Origin: Fratercula arctica
Lineage: Eukaryota; Chordata; Aves; Charadriiformes; Alcidae
DNA: 64,000 bases
Direction of reading: 5' to 3'
Assembly: GCA_947846985.1 (NCBI GenBank)
Contig: CANTUZ010000005.1
Location: 35,782,389-35,846,388 of the forward strand
Shown here: positions 47,017 to 60,300 of the stretch, piece by piece
Layout of the letters: the number at the start of each line of letters is the position of its first letter
How positions within the stretch are numbered: position 1 is the stretch's first letter
Notes under the pieces: generated by a model
Told to the model about the DNA's origin: nothing
Database searches by the model: none
Seen by the model: the letters and a program-made list of their open reading frames with translations, nothing else
Position numbers and translations under genes: made by a program

Positions 47017-50000
47017 AATGTTAGAAGAGGGTTTAACACAGAGAAAAGACAAGAAATTCCAAGCTGAAAGTGGATATTTATCACCTCCTCCATACTAGCA
47101 GACCTAGTGACAGTTATTGAATCAGATCTAAGTTTTAATTTTGTCATCATTGTCTTACATAATTGAAACATAATTTTTTTTTAAAATAGTTCTTAGCCTT
47201 ATTTAGAATTCTGAATTAAGTATAAAATACTTACAAAGTCACTTCAGAAATATAGGACACTGGTGATCTCTCCTACTTGTTTGTGCACAGTTCTGTGTCT
47301 GTTATTTCCTTTGCCCACTCTGTCATTATGTTTTTAAAGTCACTTCTAATATTTAAAAAGATTTTTAGTTTGTTATAGTGCATCGGAAGTGTTCCAGTTT
47401 GTACACATGGATGTGACATTGACCTTTCAGGACTAAAAATCTATTACGGTTGCAGTGAACTGAAGGAACCAGATGGTTCCTTTTGAACCTGAATTCCTGT
47501 GTGTCATAACACTCTCAGCTTAGCTGAACCACTCTTTCTAGTCCTTCTGGTGAAAAGCTTGGGATCTGACTGTAAAGCTAAAGTTGTTTAAAGCTGGGAG
47601 TGGAACTCTTTCCCCCCTGTGGTTATGACTTTAGTAGCGTTATTAACATATTGTTAGTTCAGGGGTTTTTTTGGATGGCTTCTGTGCAAAAGTATAATCT
47701 ATCAAGAATGGTGCTAGAAAAGCCAAAGAGGAAATGCAAAGAAATCATAAGAAAAGAAATAATATAAAAAAACCAAGATGTACATGCAGGGAGAGTGCGT
47801 TGGGTTTTTCTTCCTTCTTTATGATTTAACCTTATTGACCATGTCACAGACCTTTTCAAAAGACAGGCAGTAAATAGCTTAGAACTCTATTTGCAGTTAA
47901 TCGAGAAGATTTTGGGTTGGTTTGTTTGTTTGCTTCTATTTCTAAGCATACAGAGAGACAGAGGCTTGACTTACTAGCTTAAGTAGTTCTGTGAATATCC
48001 TTCTTTGTGCTCTTACAGCATGCTTACTTCAGCAGATATCTAACCACACCACTCGGTTACACTTCCAACATAAGCTTCGTGTTCCGTTTTTTGCCCCTAA
48101 AGCCAATGGTGCTGTAAAGTTGTCTTTCCAAATATGAGTTTGTTGTTCCTCCCATACTGGAATAGAGTATTACCCAGGAATGACTGATATCTCTTGCTCC
48201 TTTGAAGGTCACTTGACATGGCTGCCATAAATTGTCCATACTTTCATGGAGAGTTCAAGGGCAGGTTAAGTGCAATTGAATTTTCAACATGGTAGCTGAA
48301 CTGAAAATTGGCAAGTAGTGAGAAGGATCTTCATATCAAAAGAGTTCATTTTTCTCCTAATGTGCTCTCATTTTCCATTTGAGTTTTGCTGCTGTCCTGA
48401 AGTGGCAATCTCCCAGTTTATTTTCTATATTTTCTTGTTGAAGAAAACATCTCACTTTCAGGAGTTTACAGTGCAGAGGGTTCTCATGATTCCTTCTCAG
48501 GCATAAGAAACCAAAGTAAACTTCATTTTCACTGACTTTACAGGAGAATGCTGTAATCGCCTCCACAGAGGGTGTATTGAGGTATTACTGTGGTACTGAG
48601 GTATTTTTGTGGGGGAGGAGGGTGTTTCCCCTCTCTTTAAATCTTCTATTAAGGAATGAGAATGATACTTCAGTGTTCGTGGTCAGACATAGGGCATTCA
48701 CTTTGAGTCTGATCCACTTTGATGTCAGACTCTCCATTGAATGTTTAATTATTTATGCAAAATAGAACATGATTGATGCGAGAGATTGAGTCAATTCAGT
48801 CTGCCTGGAAGAACATGCATACCAAATGGTGGTCCAGTCTTCTGCAAACTCTGACCTGGACAACCATTTGAAGACAACTGCAGACCAGTTGTGGTGCCTT
48901 TGTTAGCCCCATGGACCCAGACTGGCACAGCAGGCTGAACATCTGGGCATAGATTGCTACATTCAGTCAGGTATCAGGGGAAGGATTTCTGGTACCAGGT
49001 TGCAAATGGTGACTTTAACATAAAGACTCATATTCTGTCCCTCAGACAAGAGGAATGTTAAGTATTCCTATGTCTTGGAAGAGTTCCTTGAGTATTAACC
49101 ATTGGTATCAAAAGTGTGGCTGCCATCACCAGTTCTCTGCCAAGCACTTTTGCATTTTATTTGAAAAAGCTTTCCAGTGGCCAGTGGAGAAACTATTCCA
49201 GAATTCAGTGGACAGGACTCTGCAATGCAGAAAATGTAGAAAATAAATGTACTATTCCTTGTTTATTGGGTTTTTTACTGTCAAAGCGCAGACATGTTGA
49301 AGACTTTCTTTGATTGGCTACTGATCCCTCTAAAGTTGCCTCATTGTGCAGAGTCAATGGCTGCTTTTGCTTCCAGTTACTCTGAGACCTACCCTACACA
49401 GATTTTGTTCAGATTTTGCATTCATGTCGACTAAGTCGAAGTGATGCAATTTGCTAGTGTGGGTAGAATTAAATTGATGTAACATTCTGTGGTTTCCGCA
49501 CACATGTAGTTAGGTTCTAGTTTAATTGCACCTTCTAGTTTAGTCCAGGATTTCCATGGACTGATGCCTCTGACTGCCTTCCTAGTGCCTAATCTGATGT
49601 ACGTGTCTATGTAGTGAGCTGACCGTAGCTGACTGAAGCTTTTTACCAGTGCTCATGCAGCTGAACTGGTGCAAATGTGTGAGCAAGAATCTCTGGCCAT
49701 GAGAAACATGAAAGACTGCAGTTGAATTTTGCTCATATGAAACCATTAAGAGTAACAGCCCAGTTGTAAAAAAATAAAAGTTCAGTGATGAAGATGCTAC
49801 CAGGAAAAGTTTGGGTTTTTTTAACAGAATAGCAAGTCATTGGTATAGCTAGCTTTGAAAAGTTACCTAGTATCACAGTATGGTTATATAGTCATCAGAG
49901 ACTTTTGGGAAGAAGCTGTGGAAGTGTCGGGAATGGCATAAAAGGTGACTGGTTTTGTCTTTAGGATAAGAAGATGCTCTGAGAGATTGCTTGAGTTTGC

Positions 50001-53000
50001 TTCTAGATAGATTTTTTTTTTTTTTTTAAATGCACTACTACATGTATATTTTTTTTTCAGAGTAGCTTCATCACAGAGGAAAAAAATCAATAATATTACT
50101 ATTTTCTGATGATTAAGCTACTGATTTTTCCCCCTATTCTACTGCTGGATACCTTTTGATATGCTTAGATATGCTGTGTTGTCATATACCTCTGTAAAAT
50201 GTAATTTAAATACATTTACTAAATACTAAATCCTTTTATTCAGTCTTCAGACAGTAATTGTTTTACCACAAGAAAATAAGGAAATATACACAAGCATTGT
50301 CAGCTTTTGTATGCCATTTCATATATGCTGTATCTTTTTCCCACATTTCAATTTTTTTTGTTTGTATTTTCAGATTAGAAAATCTGGGAAACAATTTTCT
50401 GGGTGTGTACAGCACAACTTCTGTATAATGCCTCGTTGATAATTGGAGCCTGTAGGAGGCATTGAAATACTTAGTTTTAGTCCTTCTAGCCATGGTTCAA
50501 TCTTGGAAAAAACAGCTTTCCTTATTTGGGGAAATACTTCATTCCCTGAAGAAGCTTTCCAAGGAAACAAGCTGAAATACCTAAGCTTTTCAGGGAAATT
50601 TAAGGGCATGTGTGAGCATTCCTCAAAGTGAGTCAGGAGGCTGTGGCAAACATTAAAAAGGGTCAAGAACTATGTCCTTTTTGGTATGTATGGTTTTGCC
50701 TTGAAACTTTCAACCTTTGGGGGGGTGGAATAGACTCATTCCACTTTCTTCTTTACTTTGCTCTGTTAATTTAGTAAAAAAGATCATTTGATCATTCTAA
50801 TGCTTATCCTACTCCTGAATGAGATAATGGCTTCTTGGGATTGTGTTTGTGGTGGATTACTCTATATTTTCTTTATCACTGAGTGTGTTTTGGGCTGGTG
50901 GTTATATTTGCTCCTTAGCAAAGTTATTTCCAGGGATGATACCTAATTCAAAAATTTCATTAAATGTTATGCAAAAAACCTTTCAAGTTTACTGACTGTA
51001 AGGATTACTGTAAAGACAATTTCTGCATAACATAAATTCTCAATTGGAAAACATGTTTACATCATCAAATATGTAAGAATGATTATGGCCTTCCGTGAAT
51101 GGATACCTTTTTTTCCCCCTTAACGTTGCTTCAGAAATCAGTCTGGTGGAGTTAAAATCCTTTCTAAAAGGAACAGGATTGAAGCAAATAGGTCTCTTCA
51201 GCACCCCTACTTTGTCTTTACTAGGGTTTCCTTTAACCTTGATTAACTATCATAGCAGTTTGGAGGAATTCTTTGATGTTTACTCTGCCTTTTGAAATAG
51301 CTACCTAAAAAAAAAAAAAAATATCATCAAAAGCTTCTGGTTAAAACTTTTTAAGTTATTTAAATTTTACTAAAATTAAGAAATGAGAATTTTACATATG
51401 CATAGGCAGAATATTATCATTAGCCCTTTTGTGGCGTGAACTAAGGCGTATTACAACCTTGGTGTTTTCTGTTCTAAGAGAAATAAAAAATAAAGTCCAA
51501 GAGATGTTTCAGAGCTTGTCTTCCCTACCATGAGCCTCTAACCATACGTGTGTGTTGCTCTGGGTTCAGGTGTTAGATGGGGTTTTTTTGTGTTTTGTTT
51601 TAAACAACAATAACAGCATAAGTTTTTGTACTGCGTTTTGTGGTGAAAATGCAAATCCTTTTTTTCATAAGCCAGAACAGGGGGAAAAAAACAAACAAAC
51701 TTCTCACCCTTGGAAGAAGTGGAAGGAAAAAGTTTGTAACCAACACTGTCTCATCTTGGTAATGGCTTCTTTAAGACGAAGGTTTAATTATTCAGGTACC
51801 TGTAGGGCAAATAAATGTCTAGCTCCTCTTGCGATGTGCTCAATGACCTGTATTCACTGCTCTGGACTGACCATTAAGTTGGGTAAAGGAGAGCACTGAT
51901 ATTTTTTTGATTGTTGCTTAACATAGTTACATTCAGGAAGTGTACTGTGAGTGTCTAAATAAACGTATATGAAATGTATACACATGTATGAAGTTTCCAT
52001 CTACTAGCTGCTAGCCTCAGGGCTTGTAGAAACTGTGGAAGCAGCTGTTTCCAGCTGTGCTCAGATGTATCTCATGTTGTGTCTTGGAAGACTGGCAGCA
52101 CAGACAAGGGTAATGCTTGTCTCAAAAAGTTTCCCTGTTGCATCACAGCTTGGTGAATTTGCCATGATATTGATGTTTTGGATGCCGTGCTCATATTAAA
52201 CTGTCTAAATATAATTGCCTTCATCTACTTAAAATAAGTAATTATGATACCGAATACAGTTCTTAACCAAACCTCTTTTCCCTTCTTTATCAGACTGTGT
52301 TTTGTCTTTCTTAGGTATTTCTGATATTTTAACCTCATGACTCTCAAAAGGAGTTTTACAAGTCCAAATGTCTCTTGCTCTTAATGGTCATAAATGCCAA
52401 ATTCCATTTTATAAAAGGAATTTAAAAATCTGAAGTCATGGAAGGGTCTTTGAAAAACTTTACCAGTGATCAAATTACATAAGTTAAAAACTGGTGGGTT
52501 TTGGGTAGAAGCCAGATTGACCTTCTGTTCTTCATTATTGATCTTTTTATGTTTATTTAAAATAGAATAGGGGAAGTTATGAACTTCTTTGGCAGGTAGG
52601 CTACATTTATTGATCGTATTTAGAATAATGCCCTTAATATATGTTGATGCTCTGATCCCTCCTGACTCTGAGTTGTTCAATTTAATGTAACCGGTACTTT
52701 TTCACAAGAATTTTGTGTAGGAGGGAATCTTGTTAGAGCAAAGCTACAGAATTGCATATTTGAAAGCATCTAGTCTAAGATTAGTGGGTTGTGTTGTGGT
52801 TTGGGTTTTTTTTTTTTTTTTCTTCTTAAAGTGGAGAAAGAATGTATGTGTGCTCCTGTGCATTCCCCCAATACAGTATTTGATCTAATTTGCATGCAGG
52901 AAATATTCTCTAAATTGCAAGCTGAAGGTGTACAGTTATGTGTTTGCTGTTTAGGTCTTTCTTCTTTTTTTTTTTTTTTCTTTTTTTTCCAGAGTAGAAT

Positions 53001-55310
53001 TGTTACAGATTGATAAAGCTTAACAGTTAACTATTCTGCATCACTTTCAGTTTTATAAAATGATGTGTCGATCCAGGGAATTTGTGTTACTAGTGATGCC
53101 TTCAGTTTTATTCAGAATTGAGCTTTTGGAATTGCCTTTCCCTCCACTTCATGCTGATGTGGACTCCTTGGAAAGATTTCCAAAATCCTAAATGAAATTA
53201 TATTGGAAAAATAAGAAAGGAAAAAACATGAGTAAAAGAAACCCATAGATAACTTGATGGGGAAAGTGAGGCATCAGATACATTTATTTAGTCAGATGCA
53301 ATTTTGCAGTAATCAAAAGGGATAGGTTTAATATTCATAAAATAGCCTGTATTGACGCAGTAAGTTTTTATGCATAAAAGAAGTTGGTTGCAAAGCTGTA
53401 TGTTGGAAGGTGTACACTGGAAGCTGTATGTTGCCCCATTCATCATAAAGGAAGCTTGATTAAGTTTTTCTTAGTTGGAATTTGTAGCCTTTTCCATGGA
53501 GTCGTCCAAAAATTACTGTGAAGGCTTACACAAAGTAGTTAGGTTGCAGACTTCCTTTCCCTCCTCCATGTTCACAAGAGGATGGTGGCTCTATAGTGTT
53601 TTATCCATTCGTTGGAATTACTTGTGCTGGGTAGGTTTGTGTTGCTAGAGCTGGCAGTAGCTTCCTTCAGTGAGTGCAGCGTATTTCACTGCGGTGTTTT
53701 GCCCAGAACATGGCAGATGCTTGCATCAAGTTTAATGCCAGGTTAAAATGTTTGAATGTCGTGCTGGCTTTGGAAGCAGTTTGTTTGTTCTTTGTCCAAG
53801 TGAGGCTTTTGGCAGGGCTTGGTGCTATCTTATATGTGATAAAAATGCAGAGCTAGAAGGATGTAATAAACATCTTTATTCATCCTTATTTGTGGTAACT
53901 ATTCCTTCAAGTTTAAGTGTAGCAGCTATGCACGTAAGACCCGTGTGAGTATCCTCTAATTGCTAGCTTTGGCGGAAACCATTTTCATTGTATCATGATA
54001 GTTAAAACTGGTATGTTTTGTTTTGAGGTAGAGTTGATTTTGAACAGTTTTCTCAGTTTTTATGGTGCGTGGTATTTGTAATACCCTGACTCACCACTTT
54101 AAGGATTGTTGAACTTGAATCATACCAGGCCGAAAACGTCTGGATTGTTCCCTTGCAGTTGCACTTCAGAAAACATTTCTGTCAATTGCTGTGTAGCTCT
54201 GCTCTTAGGAGTTGTGTCAGTTCGTAAAGAAAACCAGAAGTTCTCTTTCTGCCTGACCGGTGGTTGGTGTATTACAGACTCTTTTAGTAGATAAACATGA
54301 GATTAAAATCTTATCCTTTTATAGTACTCCAAGCTGTAGGAGTCAAATCCTTTAAGTTTTCATCATACTTCTGACCTTTGAATATTGTACTATCAAATAA
54401 TTTTCAGGGCAGAGCAGCACATAAGAAGTACTTAACAAAGGAATTGCTAAGCTGATTAGAATATTACATCAAGCTTCTCTATCATTAGGTAGGTTTTATT
54501 GTTGTCTTGACAAAGAAAAAGATGAATAATGCAGTCCTAATCTCTAAATATTTTCTTTTTGTGATTTTAATCTATAAATAATCTTTTTAAAGCGAGTTAA
54601 ATAGAAAAAGAACAGATCAGAACTGATGCCTGATCTTCTGCTGTGATTTGCCTGGATCCCCCAGTTTATCCAAACTGCTGTGACAGGAGCTCAGATACTA
54701 ATCGAGTAGCGTGCTACCTATAAAATACACTAAGGAGGGAATTTTTAATTAATTCTGTCCAGTTCTGCCTCAGTGATGTAATATATCTCTATTACACATC
54801 TCTAGCTGTGGCAATAAAAACAAGGTCATGGTCTCGTGTGTGCATGTATATATGCTACCACAAACAATTGGTCTGCATTTACAGCAGGCAGTGTTTTTCC
54901 TCCCTTTTACTTAGATTAAGATTTTTATGTAACTTGGTTTTTGTAGTCTGATTATGCATATCCTAACAAGAAGGAAAAAACAACATATGAAGGGTGGGGA
55001 GGCTGAGAGAATATAAACTATGCAAAGTTTTGTTGGCCTTGTATCAGGGAGGAGCCTACCCATTTGTCCAAGTTAAAACAATCTCTAGTCACTGTTTAGC
55101 TGGAACAACTTCATAGAAAAAGTCTGGCACACCCTGTCAGCTGCTCTCTTGCTGTGTTCATTAGAGCTCAGGAGCACACAGTAACTTTTGGTAGCAATAG
55201 GGAATGACGGATAAAAACCCTATTGCAGCTCAAATTCTCTAACGTTAGTGTTTTGAAGAAAACTTCATTTAGGTGAAGGATCTGAGAAAACTTTTTCCAT
55301 GGGGATATCA

Positions 55311-55335
55311 CTCAGATCCACAGGGTGGATCTGAG
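55311..55335. repeat. Perfect 11-bp inverted repeat with 3-base loop
   Basis: CTCAGATCCAC (55311-55321) and GTGGATCTGAG (55325-55335) are exact complements around AGG. The word GGATCTGAGA also occurs in direct orientation at 55278-55287 and 55327-55336, so part of the motif is present three times within 60 bp. A local template-switch or duplication event explains this best. Confidence 0.85.
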
Positions 55336-56520
55336 ATAACTTCATAATATTATGGAACATATGCATCAGACAGTGAAGTTTCTTGGGCAATTTTATCCCC
55401 TAAATCTAGATGGCTATTGGAGAATTACTTTAAGCATCTAATTGTCCTTCCGTGTTGTCTCCTCAGATGTGTCTTCAGAGGATAGGCTCAGCTGGAAGGG
55501 AAGCTGCAACATAAACTTCTTGCTGGATGAAATAACTAGTAAATGCTTTTCATGGATAATATGATATCAGCCCCTGCTGTGTTAGTTTTCTTAAATCGCT
55601 GCCTCTTGTCACACTTTGTGGAACACAGTAGTAATGGCAAGAGCAGTTTTCCGTGACTGGATCAATGACATGGAAGAGAACTGAACTGTTGTAAGAATAG
55701 TCTCTTGCTAGAAGCAAGAGAAGCATTTACACAAAGCATTCAAAGCATTTGCACAAAGTATGCTTTTCCTGATTGAGGTGAAAATTGAAAGCTTAAATAA
55801 AGAAAAGCTTTCAACCTCCAGTCATTATGTTTGTTCACCTGCATTAATGACAGATTCCTAAAGAAATCTTGGCTGTTCAAGCGTCTGGGAATATCTACAG
55901 TTGTCTAAAACACTATCTGATAAGAACTTTGGCAGCTGAAATTTGTTAAATTTACTTAAAAGGAAAACAACAAGAGCTAGGTAGGGAACTTTTGTAGAAG
56001 TTGTGGAATAATTTGTGTTCTGCTTTATTTCTGTATTCAGATATCAAAGTTTCTTTTAAGAATAGCTTTCTTAAGCTTAGCCTACATAAATTTAGCATGC
56101 AAATACACACAAACCATCTTTCAGCTGTACCACCTGCCTGAGGGAATGCTGGTTGTTTACCCAGTGTTCATTCTGTAATGGAAGATAGTTGGGAAGCAAA
56201 AAAACAAAAATTGTCCTCAACAATGGAGAATATAAATTTGGAAAAGAATTGGAGGGATACTTTGGAATTTGTCAGGAACTGGAAAACGGGATTCCTTGTA
56301 CTGTGGCATTTGAAAGATTCTAAACTGATAGACCACTGTGTGTCTTGAATGATAAAGCCATGAAGTATTCATGTTTCATTCAGTTGGACTCCCAAATCAA
56401 TTCTGATTTTTTTTTTTTTTTGGTAAATCTAAATTTTAAAAAAAGTTTTCCTGTCGTGTCCCATGTGCCCCTCCCCCCCAAAAAAAGTAAGTAAGCTTGC
56501 CTTTGGATGTGTCAGCTTCT

Positions 56521-56805
56521 TAGAATCATAGGATATGTTGGGTTGGAAAGGACCTTTAATGGTAATCTAGTCCAACCCCCCTGCAGTAAGCAGGGACATC
56601 TTTAACTAGATCAGATTGCTCAGAGCCTCATCAAGCCTGGCCTTGAGTGTCTCCAGGGGTGGGGCCTCCACCACCTCTCTGGGCAACCTGTTCCAGTGTC
56701 TCACCACCCTCATTGTAAAGAACTTCTTCCTAATGTCTAATCTAAACCTAGCCTGCTCTAGTTTAAAACCATTGCCCCTCATCGTATCGCTACATGCCCT
56801 TGCTA
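56521..56805 (-). mobile_element. CR1 LINE, 5'-truncated 3' end
   Basis: The + strand begins AGAATCATAGGATATGTTGG and continues GGAAAGGACC and GTCCAACCCCCCTGCAG, the reverse complement of the avian CR1 tail. The - strand reads the ORF2 C-terminus with DIRKKFFTMRVVRHWNRLP and LETLKARLDEALSNL, well preserved. About 285 bp remain. Antisense to STXBP6. Good preservation suggests a younger copy than the one at 10511. Confidence 0.95.
56606..56800 (-). pseudogene. C-terminal piece of CR1 ORF2
   Basis: An open frame on the - strand whose CR1-derived part covers the last 65 or so residues of the ORF2 polyprotein (downstream of the reverse transcriptase). The same frame continues by chance to 57010 through unrelated intronic sequence, so its first half is not CR1. 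A dead fragment. Confidence 0.85.
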
Positions 56806-57279
56806 GTATTCTTGAAGTATTTATCTGTGTTTGTAGCAGATTGTATACAGCAGTAAGTATTTTTAACAAAAGGTGAGGTTGGTTGGTTTGTTTTCTACCT
56901 AGAAACTGATGCAGCCTAATAAAGCATTTTTGTGCTAATGTCAAATAGCGCTTTTTTTTCTTGGCTGGGGTAAGGGTCAGGAGGAGAATTGAAAGAATCA
57001 ATGTGCGCAACTATACAAGCTGGTAGAAGTACAGACTTCTCTTGACCCTACTGATGTATTGCAGCATGATGTTGCCATTTTGGAAGATGGATCTTTTAAT
57101 CCGTACTGAGATACTATGAGAACTGAAGCACTTTATCATTAACTTCCAGTGGTAGTGGCTTTTTTGTGATACGGGTGATGAGAAATAACATAGATTTCAT
57201 TAAAGGCTCTAATTGCCTCTTATACATGACAAAAATGTCTTTTTGTTTAGTCATGTTTCAGTCCTTATGTTACAGTAAC

Positions 57280-57340
57280 CATAGAATAGCAGAACAGCCC
57301 AGGTTGGAAGGGACCTTGAAAGATCATCTGGTCCAACCTT
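57280..57340 (-). mobile_element. CR1 LINE 3'-end remnant
   Basis: ACCATAGAATAGCAGAAC followed by AGGTTGGAAGGGACC and AGATCATCTGGTCCAACC on the + strand is the reverse complement of the CR1 tail. About 60 bp survive. It lies only 475 bp from the copy at 56521 and in the same orientation, but its sequence differs, so it is a separate insertion rather than a duplication. Confidence 0.9.
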
Positions 57341-60300
57341 TACTCATTAAAGAGTGTATTAAAAAAAAATGGTGTGTAGTGAGACAGTGGTGTCATTCAG
57401 GCAATCTGCTGGAATTATCCAGAGCAGCAGTCTAAACAGTAGAATAATCAAGATAATAATCAAGAATTGTAGTAAACATTCATTTAGAAAATAGTACAGT
57501 CTCGGAGACTTGAGTAATCAGAGGTGTTTGGATTCAAAATTTAGTGGAGAAAATCTCATGAGTTGTTTGCATTTGACTTTCTACAGCTCTGCTTTCCTAT
57601 TGTAAGCACATTGTAATATATATTGTACGCATACCCTATGTTTTCAGGCTGTTCCAGTCAATCGTGGTCACTTCATAAAGATTTGGATTTCATAAATGGT
57701 TTTCATAAAGACTGTTCTCACCTCTGCTTACTGTGGACCCATTGAAACATTCGTTCTTTCCATTTGGGTTTTTTTTTTTTTTTTTTGTAAGTAGCTCCTA
57801 TTTTCAAAACAACCAGCCTATTTTGTACAGCTTCTTTTAGTCTTCCTTCTGGAAAACTTTAGCAAGGTTTCTACTTATTACTTCTGGTTTTAAAATACTC
57901 TTTTTTTTTTTTTTCTTTATGGCTAGTTAATTGGATTCTTTCTGCTTTCTGCAGCCATTTATATTGCCTTTTTCTATCTCGACTGCTTTCTGACAACTGA
58001 TTGTCTCTGTGATTCTCTTAGGCTGCAACAGCTTCTTGGAGAAAATTCTGTCACTAAACATAGTTCCTTCACTTCAAGTTAATTCGCGTCTTAATTTTGC
58101 GCACTTCCTTCCTGAATGTGAATATTCACTAGTAACAAGCCATTGTCATCTTGCCGCTATTTCTGCTTAATTCAATTTCCAGCTGTCCAGCTCTACACAA
58201 CAATCTACTTTCTTTTTTTAAACAAATAAAACATAACACTATTCTTCCTCTGTCAACCACTGCTTATGCCAACCTCTTTCATTCCTAACAGACTAGCAAT
58301 TTGCCTGATTATAATAACTGATTTGCCTTTTAACCTCATGCGATTATTCCATCCCCTCTTACTTTCTTGCTCTTTTTAAGCAGTCTCCTCTTCTGACTTT
58401 TCTGTCTTACAGTCAAGCTGTTTAATTTTCAATACCTCATGTGCTCTGTTGGACCATATTTTGGTTTGCTTTGCTTTGTTTTTCTCTTTCCTTTTGTTTC
58501 TAGAATCCTGCTACAGCTGTAAACCCAGGCTTCCGCTATGCCATTTCCGTGAAAATTTGATATCCTATCACTTGGCTTCGTTCCCTACTCAGGAGGAATC
58601 ATCTGAACTGCAGAATCCTTATTTCCTATTCTCCTCGCACTCTTTGCCTTCAGCTGAATGGGTTGTTTGCTGTTTCTGTTGGGTTTTGTGAATTCTGTGC
58701 TCTGTTAGTGAGCGTCTATTGGGACATCAAAATGTATCGTTCAACTGATTTGTGTAAAATTTGATTAATACAGTCCTAGCACTTGCTTCTCAGCTCTGTA
58801 CAGGGGATCACATAGCAGAAGGACAGAGAAACTGTTCCTGAAAAATGGTTTTGGGTTTCTTTTGGCCACAGAGCCAAGAGGTTTTAAAACCGTTTGGAAA
58901 ATTAAGTGCACAGAATAGCAAAGAAACAATGAGTATTAGAGCAGTCTTGTAGATGTATATTTTTGGCTGTGAATAAGTGGTCATTAGGACACGTTTGTGG
59001 GGGTGGAGCACTGGAAACGTCTGTGTTGCATTCTCTTAGGTGTTTGGGATTCAGCTTTAAACGGCTGCTTTAGCAAGTTGTGCTCTGTCTTCCTTTTCAC
59101 CTGTTAAAGCATATTACTCCTTCCCTCTAGGAGAACTTTTTGTCTTCCCTGTTGTTCGTGCTTCATTCTCTTTTGCATATTAATCTCAATAGAAGGATAA
59201 TCTACAGCTTCTTCCGCTCTTTTTACACAGTTTTCTCCATAAATACTATCATGTATACGTATAAAAAATAGTTACATTTTCCATGTGTTGAGGCTTCAGT
59301 GAACAACACAGGAGAGAGACATCAATTTGTATTCCTCTTTCAACACATCCATCCTCATGTTTTAAAACTAGCTTTAGACCTAGTTCCTCTATTTGTTATA
59401 AGTTGTCTCACAGCATTTCTTGCGAAAGAGTGCAGATAAAAATTCAGTAATATGGTGACTTTATTTTTTTCTTTCTCATAAAATGCTTTATCTCTGATAG
59501 CGTGACATGTTAATAACACAGTTTGTCAAACATCTGTATGTATATAGAATATAAAATAAAAGAAATGCAAATTCTGTGGGCCTTGAAGTGCTGCCTAAGT
59601 AGGCAATTTCTCCTAAATCATAACATGGATGCATGAATTTGAGAGCTGATCTTAAAATTATTTTTCCTAAGTCTAGAAATGATTTTGAAAGGATGGATTT
59701 TGTTTAATTTTAAGCATAATGCAAATATCTCAAGAACTGGATGGCACTGATATTCAATAAATTCTGGAAACTTAATATAATACGTGCATATGCAACTTTG
59801 TCAAGCTATGTCTTGACTATGTGCTTTTATCTGTCAAAGCAATCTGACTCAGAGTACACATAGAATTTCCTAGAATAGGAATAACTTGACTGACATGTCC
59901 TTTATTTTAAGATGTTATTTTTACTGAACCAGTAGTTTCATAATCTAGTGATCCATATTCTTGAAACAAAGGCAGTTACCACCAAGTTGCTAAGTGACTA
60001 TAAGCTTGCATAAGGGGTAGTACTGTAAGGAAAAGGGGTAGACTGCCCATTTCTAATGTTTCTAGTATAAAACTAAGGATTCTTGTCTATCTTCTCAGGT
60101 TTATTCTTTGGCAGTGATGTGGCAGCAATTTGTATAGAAATTAGTTTTGTCTTATTGGATAGTGAGTACCAAAAGGTATGTTAGAAGAACAGTTGAATCA
60201 TAATGTAGCTGACTGCAGGACCCTTTCCACAAGGAATGCTATTTTCTTATTACCCAAAACATTGGCCTCGTGCTTTGTTTCATTTTTTAAAGCAAATGGA

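Larger units (their letters stand above)
44881..56520 (+). other. STXBP6 intron 2, middle part
   Basis: AT-rich intron without a supported gene. It has a duplicated TGGCAGTCAAATTT (44952 and 44972), poly(T) runs at 46625-46637, 46998-47016, 50012-50027, 52806-52821, 52965-52979 and 56407-56421, a 15-A run at 51307-51321, and a hairpin at 55311-55335. Several T runs end in CAG (50061, 52993) and are potential cryptic acceptors. Confidence 0.65.
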
